Origin: Mimachlamys varia
Taxonomy: Eukaryota; Mollusca; Bivalvia; Pectinida; Pectinidae
Length of the DNA: 64,000 nt
Reading direction: 5' to 3'
Assembly (NCBI GenBank): GCA_947623455.1
Contig: OX392538.1
Coordinates: forward strand, 32,053,001 to 32,117,000
Part shown: positions 59,615-64,000 of the stretch, one piece after another
Numbering within the stretch: the first letter of the stretch is position 1
How the letters are laid out: every line of letters starts with the position of its first letter
Notes under the pieces: model-generated
The model's input: the letters and a program-made list of their open reading frames with translations, nothing else
The model's database searches: none
Told to the model about the DNA's origin: nothing
Made by a program: the position numbers and the translations under genes

Positions 59615-59697
59615 TACTCATTTACCCCTGAAATTTCATAATGAACTATTCCAACCTTTGAATTGGATTCAAATGTGTCTTCAGGGGTGCATGAGTT
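59615..59697. mobile_element. Hairpin MITE family E, copy 7
   Basis: ACTCATTTACCCCTGAAATT and CTTCAGGGGTGCATGAGTT form the arms. The centre is TTCCAACCTTTGAATTGGA, missing AGAG of other copies. Confidence 0.78.
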
Positions 59698-60467
59698 ATT
59701 TATTGCACTTCATGAACATAATTTTTATATATATGTTTAAGTGAGAAAGACAAAAGATTGTCTAAAGATTCATGTGAATAAACAATAAAATAATGAATAT
59801 TTTCCACTCATTCAAAAAACTTCAATGAATTAATGCTATTGACATTAAAATTATAAATAAAAGCACTTAATAGCTGGTTGGTATGGAGACAATTTAGTGG
59901 GAAATGTTTATTGTTTTGAAATCTTCATGTTTTCTTAATTGCTGACACTCCTGTAATTTGAGGTATTTCACAAGATAAAATTACAAAAGATGAGTTTGAC
60001 CTCAGAAAAAATGCACTTTTAATATCTATTCAATAGTACAATGTCATGTAACGACATACGGCTGTCGTTAGTTGTGGAGAGTGGAGCGGATTGGCGCAAA
60101 TTTTAATTTAAAATCAATTACAAAAATCAATTCCTTGAACAAAAAAAAAAAAAAATAATAATAATTGATTTTTTCTTAAAAAGTTCAGTTTCTTCAGAAA
60201 ATGTATATACATGTATTACTGAAAAAGATATGAACATATTCATTATTAAAACTAAGCAACAGACAAAAAATGCACCAAGAACACTTTTTTGGGATTTCGT
60301 ACAAGTGTACGAGTATTGTCCATGACTAATATGTGTGTACCTGGTACACATGGGTGGGGAAGGAAATGCTTTTGTGTCCATCTCTATACCAATCGTCAAA
60401 ATACCGAATTCCACAAGTTCATGACTGGAGATAAACTCTCCGATTTGTCTGTCCCAGTACAGCATTT

Positions 60468-60554
60468 AACCCATTCTACCCTAAAAACACATTTGCACTC
60501 TTCCAATTCAAAGGTTAGAATAGTCCATTGTGACATTTCAGGGGTGAATGAGTT
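60468..60554. mobile_element. Hairpin MITE family E, copy 8
   Basis: AACCCATTCTACCCTAAAAA and ATTTCAGGGGTGAATGAGTT form the arms; the centre is CTTCCAATTCAAAGGTTAGA. Its loop orientation is opposite to copy 7. Confidence 0.78.
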
Positions 60555-60781
60555 AAACGTCCCAATCTATGGCTGTCATCGGGACAGTCAGAGCCGGAGG
60601 TGTGTGGGGACTGTGATGAACTGATAATATCACTACCTCTCGGACCTGTAACCGCCACTTTGGACGTGAAAGTGTCAGAAATCTTGTGTATGTTTTATCT
60701 ATAATATCTAAAGCTTAATCTGACCCATGTCTTGTCACAAGGTCACACTGGACAAAGTACACAGGCAATCACATATGCCTT

Positions 60782-61042
60782 CAAGTGAATTTCATGTGAA
60801 ATGTGGTAAAAAAGTGAATTTCACATGAACTTCATTATATGGTTTTCACTTTAATTTTACATGATTTTCATGTGAATTTCATGTCAATTGATAATTTAAG
60901 TGATTTTTACATGCATATGTTTTCATCCAAATTTCACGTGAAATTTATTACCCACATGAAATTCACATGAAATGCTCAACATAAAAAAAATCAAGTTAAA
61001 TTCATGTGAAGATTTTTTTTTACATGAAATTCATGTAAAGAC
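60782..61042. repeat. Cluster of TTCACATGAA-type palindromic words
   Basis: Many copies of TTCATGTGAA and TTCACATGAA, and related ACATGAAATTCA words, lie in irregular spacing and both orientations over 260 bases. Confidence 0.65.
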
Positions 61043-61227
61043 ACAATGGCTGTGTAAACTTGAGGAAAAAGTTGGGATGAAAATATCATTATTTTGACAT
61101 TTGACAAATACAGTACAATTATTATATATTAAATATATTATATATAAATTATGATTATATAGTCTTTTATTGCATAAAAATTCTGTCTCACATAATATAC
61201 TTTCATTCATATAATTATGACTGCATT

Positions 61228-61312
61228 AACTCATTCCCCTGCAACTTCATAATGAACTATTCCAACCTTTGCATTGGAAGAGTTCAAATGTGTCTTCAGG
61301 GGTGAATGAGTT
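61228..61312. mobile_element. Hairpin MITE family E, copy 9, best preserved
   Basis: AACTCATTCCCCTGCAACTT pairs with TCTTCAGGGGTGAATGAGTT, and GAACTATTCCAA pairs with TTGGAAGAGTTC around a small loop. One RNA strand would fold into a stem of about 38 imperfect pairs. Confidence 0.82.
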
Positions 61313-62112
61313 TATCAATACCCAATTACATAATTATCAATATCTGACTATTTTGATCAATTTTTTCATAATATAAAAATATGTTGTCAGAGTAAAACAG
61401 GATTTGGTCTGAACAAAATGTTTAAAAATCTTTAAACATTGTAAATGAAATAGATTATAAATATTTTTCATGATCAACATAAAATATTTTTGTAAATATT
61501 CTACTTTTGATAATGCCCGCGAGGAAAAGCTAGTCAATATTCATAAAAAGCAAAGATTCATTTATAAAATTTGTAACAATAATTGAATAGGTCATGAGGA
61601 AATTATGAACCTATAGGCACGGATAATGAAAAACTACATGACAATACATTTACCAGTAAATGCAATCCCATTTCTCACACTCAAAAATCTCCACAAATGC
61701 AGTATACCATACAACATACTGTAATATCAACAACAATAAATCCTGGCATAAATAGGGTTTTGAAATAATTTCGGTGATTCCTTTTGACAGAAAGAAAATC
61801 TGATAACATTTTTTGATATGTAGACAAGGCACACAAAACTAATGGATATGGCAGAGGTATTTGTTGGACTGTCGCTGGTTTTTGAAGACGTTTAATTTTC
61901 TGGTCGAGCCAAGCGTGACTTGTCAGGTTGTACCGTCCATATCACTTGTCTGTACCCCATACCTGTCTTAGCTCACCTATCCGGCCAGCAATACCTGTCC
62001 TCACTAATTGGAGTGGCGATGGTATGGCCTTTGTTATCTCCCCTACCCTGATCTCTATCTATATGACCGTCGCCGCCGAGTCTCCCTCGTATAATTTTTC
62101 AGTGTATGAATT
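61313..62112 (-). other. Probable proximal 3' UTR of the RG-rich gene
   Basis: The first ~200 bases after the stop keep moderate GC content and then become AT-rich. No coding signal is seen. An ATTAAA-type hexamer on the minus strand near 61893 and an AATAAA near 61164 are possible polyadenylation signals, but such hexamers are common in DNA this AT-rich. The true 3' end is not determined and could lie much further downstream. Confidence 0.4.
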
Positions 62113-63647
62113 TCATACTTCCCTTTGAGGATGAGGTCTACCTGTATTTCTATCTGACCAATACTGTTCCGCCTCTTGACTTCCCCTTCCCTTGTGACCC
62201 TGACCTTGACCCCGGCCGCGACCCCGAGCCCCGCTGTCACTGTAATGACGTCTACGGTCATCGTCACTATGGTAGCCGCGCCCGCGTCTGTACCCATGAG
62301 GACGGTTATGTTCGTCATCACTCTGGTAATCGTTTCTATGGTAACCACGCCCACGAAATTGGCTGGAATCATAGTTATCGTTTCCATGGTAACCACGCCC
62401 TCGAAAGTGGCCAGAATCATGGTACTGGTCTGTATGCCGATGTGTGTGATGTCGATGGTCTACTTCGGTCCAGTCATCCCTTGTCTCGTATTCAATTTTC
62501 TGTGACCCCTCCACTGACCTTTCTGCTCCATTGGACGGATGTAATTCGGAGTCAGCACAACCGGACCTTGGCCTCTCGGTAACTGGTGAAGCTGGTGACC
62601 CAGGGGACCCCCTCCCACCTCTGCGACCTCTGTGTTGACCTTTGCCACGAGGTTCCCTGTAGGGGGCGCTGTAGCTGCTAGCCTTGCCCCCATCAGATTG
62701 GTCTCCATCTGAAAGGAGACTCCCAGAGCGAGGTTTCGGGTCACTGAAACTCCGTTGATAATCCCCAGAAGATAAATAGTCCCTATGAAAACCTCTACCC
62801 CGGTGTGTTGAGCGTTGACCTTTACCTCGACCTTCATTCCGACCTTGCCATTGACCTCTGTTATTATCATCCCTTCTTCTATTATACCCTTCATGTGGAG
62901 GTTGGTTGCCATGGTAATCCCTTTCTCCTCGATTATCCTTAAACCTATCATATCTTTCATTACCCCTATTTCGTCCCCTATGACCCCTGTTTATATGGTT
63001 ACCACCCTTGTTGTCATGGAAACCCCTTCGGTTGCCATGCTCACTGCTTTCCTGGCTTGTATTAGTACATCCCTTGTCGCCGACCTTGAGAGAATTCGGA
63101 GACTGTTTTGATTGTCCTGTCGGGGGCTGTCTCCGACTCAGACACTTGCCACACACTTCCGCGTACGAATTACTATGAGCGTCCTGAGCCTCTAACTCGC
63201 GACTCACTGGCTCAGATATCACAAAACTCACTTTGGGCTCGTGCACCGTGTCATTCTGAGCAGGTGTTTTAGATTTTTTGTGTTTCGTACCTTTACCTCC
63301 AGAACTCGAGCTATCTGAGCTGGTAAAGTTGTGCGACGACAGCGACGATTCCTGAGACGAAGTATGAGGGACTGTTACAGATGATAGCTGGTTGTTATGG
63401 AACCATGGCGACTGTTGCCGTGCCACTTGTTGGGCTGGTGACGGTGTCGACCACGGCGACGCTCCCTGTGAGTACGGGGAGCTAGTTGCTGACAGTGACG
63501 GGGAGCTGGGCGCAGTTTGAGAAGGGTGGAAGGGGTACAGCACCAGGGGGGTCCCCGGAATAGGTTTGGCCTGGACGCTGGAAAAGATGGCAGGAGATGA
63601 AGGTTTCCGTCCGGACACCACACCTGCCCAGATACTTGTATTTGTAC
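62113..63647 (-). CDS. 3'-terminal coding exon of an RG/RGG-rich low-complexity protein (partial gene)
   Basis: The exon encodes 510 residues plus a TGA stop. It starts right after a clear acceptor (pyrimidine-rich tract then TTTTTACAG on the minus strand) and begins with two bases that finish a split codon, so earlier exons lie beyond the right edge. No ATG opens it; a GTG codon a few residues in is not a eukaryotic start. In order: a Ser/Pro-rich stretch (about residues 12-120) with many SP and TP sites; a basic patch GTKHKKSK (about 119-126); an isolated CGKC (165-168); then a long Arg/Gly/His/Asp/Tyr-rich half (205-488) with RGRG blocks. These include three copies of RGRGYH near 415, 431 and 454, one RGRGFH near 283, and RGRRGGRG near 339. 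Such RG/RGG tracts usually bind RNA, take part in condensates and are arginine-methylated; that role is inferred. I do not recognise the orthologue. Base composition is clearly more GC-rich than the flanks. Confidence 0.85.
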
Positions 63648-63664
63648 CTGTAAAAATAAAGTGA
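63648..63664 (-). other. Splice acceptor of the RG-rich gene
   Basis: Read on the minus strand, a T-rich tract leads into ACAG and then GTACAAATAC. The reading frame stays open across the exon side and gives T-N-T-S-I-W-A-G before the Ser/Pro-rich part. The upstream side carries an interspersed repeat at 63738, as expected of an intron. Confidence 0.7.
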
Positions 63665-63737
63665 AAAAATATGGGATATTAGTCATTTACCAAACATTCT
63701 GTACTAGAGACAATATACCATGATGGTGCTACATAGT

Positions 63738-63975
63738 TGGGTGGTCATATGGTGCAGTGGATAGTGCACTTGCCTTTCACTAAAGCAGCCGGAGTTCGAT
63801 TTCCCAACTGGACATGAAAAGGTATGGATACATCACCTGTCAGACCACATAGATTTTCATCTGGTATTCCGGTTTCCTCTCACAATAAGACTAATATCCG
63901 GGCCAACAAGAGTGATAAATATAATTTAGTTAACTTGCTTCATAATCGTTGTTTACAGCAACGAAATCAAGTTTA
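63738..63975 (+). mobile_element. SINE family B copy inside the intron of the RG-rich gene
   Basis: A tRNA-like head with A-box-like GGTGCAGTGGATAGTGCAC and B-box-like GGAGTTCGATTTCCC is followed by a body with a degraded TCTGGTATTCCGGTTTCCTC motif and the tail GGGCCAACAAGAGTGATAAA. It matches the copy at 49243 along its length and lies antisense to the gene. Confidence 0.8.
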
Positions 63976-64000
63976 TTTTTGTTTTCATTGTATTGCTACA

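Noticed and set aside
62106..63686. Other open frames overlapping the RG-rich exon on both strands
   Set aside because: Shadow frames caused by the GC-rich, repetitive coding sequence. Only the 510-residue frame connects to a good splice acceptor and has a coherent protein layout.

Overview
This window looks like non-model animal nuclear DNA, most likely from a bivalve mollusc and possibly a scallop. It is AT-rich and almost gene-free. It is full of tRNA-derived SINEs carrying the short conserved motif TCTCCGGGTACTCCGG, and it also holds miniature inverted-repeat elements, minisatellites and one V-SINE/RUDI-like element. The organism call rests on recall of these repeat types, not on a database search. 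Nothing bacterial, viral or CRISPR-like was seen.

Gene content: the only convincing protein-coding sequence is a long 3'-terminal exon on the minus strand at 62113-63647. It encodes at least 510 residues of a low-complexity Ser/Pro-rich then RG/RGG-rich protein, probably RNA-binding. A good splice acceptor sits just upstream, so the rest of the gene lies beyond the right edge. The 5-6 kb downstream of its stop is AT-rich and may be 3' UTR or intergenic. All other open frames are short, lie in repeats, or lack any supporting feature.

Layout: 0-31 kb is intergenic or intronic sequence with about a dozen copies of an unclassified dispersed repeat ('family C'), SINE copies, small inverted-repeat elements and a decayed tandem array (9.5-10.3 kb). 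31.5-32.3 kb is a small CpG-richer patch that could be a first exon or promoter. 33.3-34.5 kb is a ~165-210 bp tandem array. 35.6-37.3 kb is a 41-42 bp minisatellite. 38.8-39.5 kb holds a MITE nested in family C and then a SINE with four tandem tRNA-like heads. 42.5-46.6 kb holds several repeats around a SINE whose 62-bp head is present 25 times, followed by a RUDI-like SINE. 49.9-51.4 kb is a 31-bp minisatellite with a ~154-bp higher-order period. 53-56 kb holds TTAA-flanked MITEs. 58-61.3 kb has a cluster of five ~86-bp hairpin elements downstream of the coding exon.

The most interesting theme is that tandem arrays appear to grow out of dispersed elements. The 5' part of a SINE has multiplied to 4 and to 25 copies at two loci, giving many A-box-like modules and one B box. 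A 31-bp minisatellite resembles the terminus of family C, and another family C copy carries a start of the same duplication. Letters A to Q are labels used only here for the repeat families.
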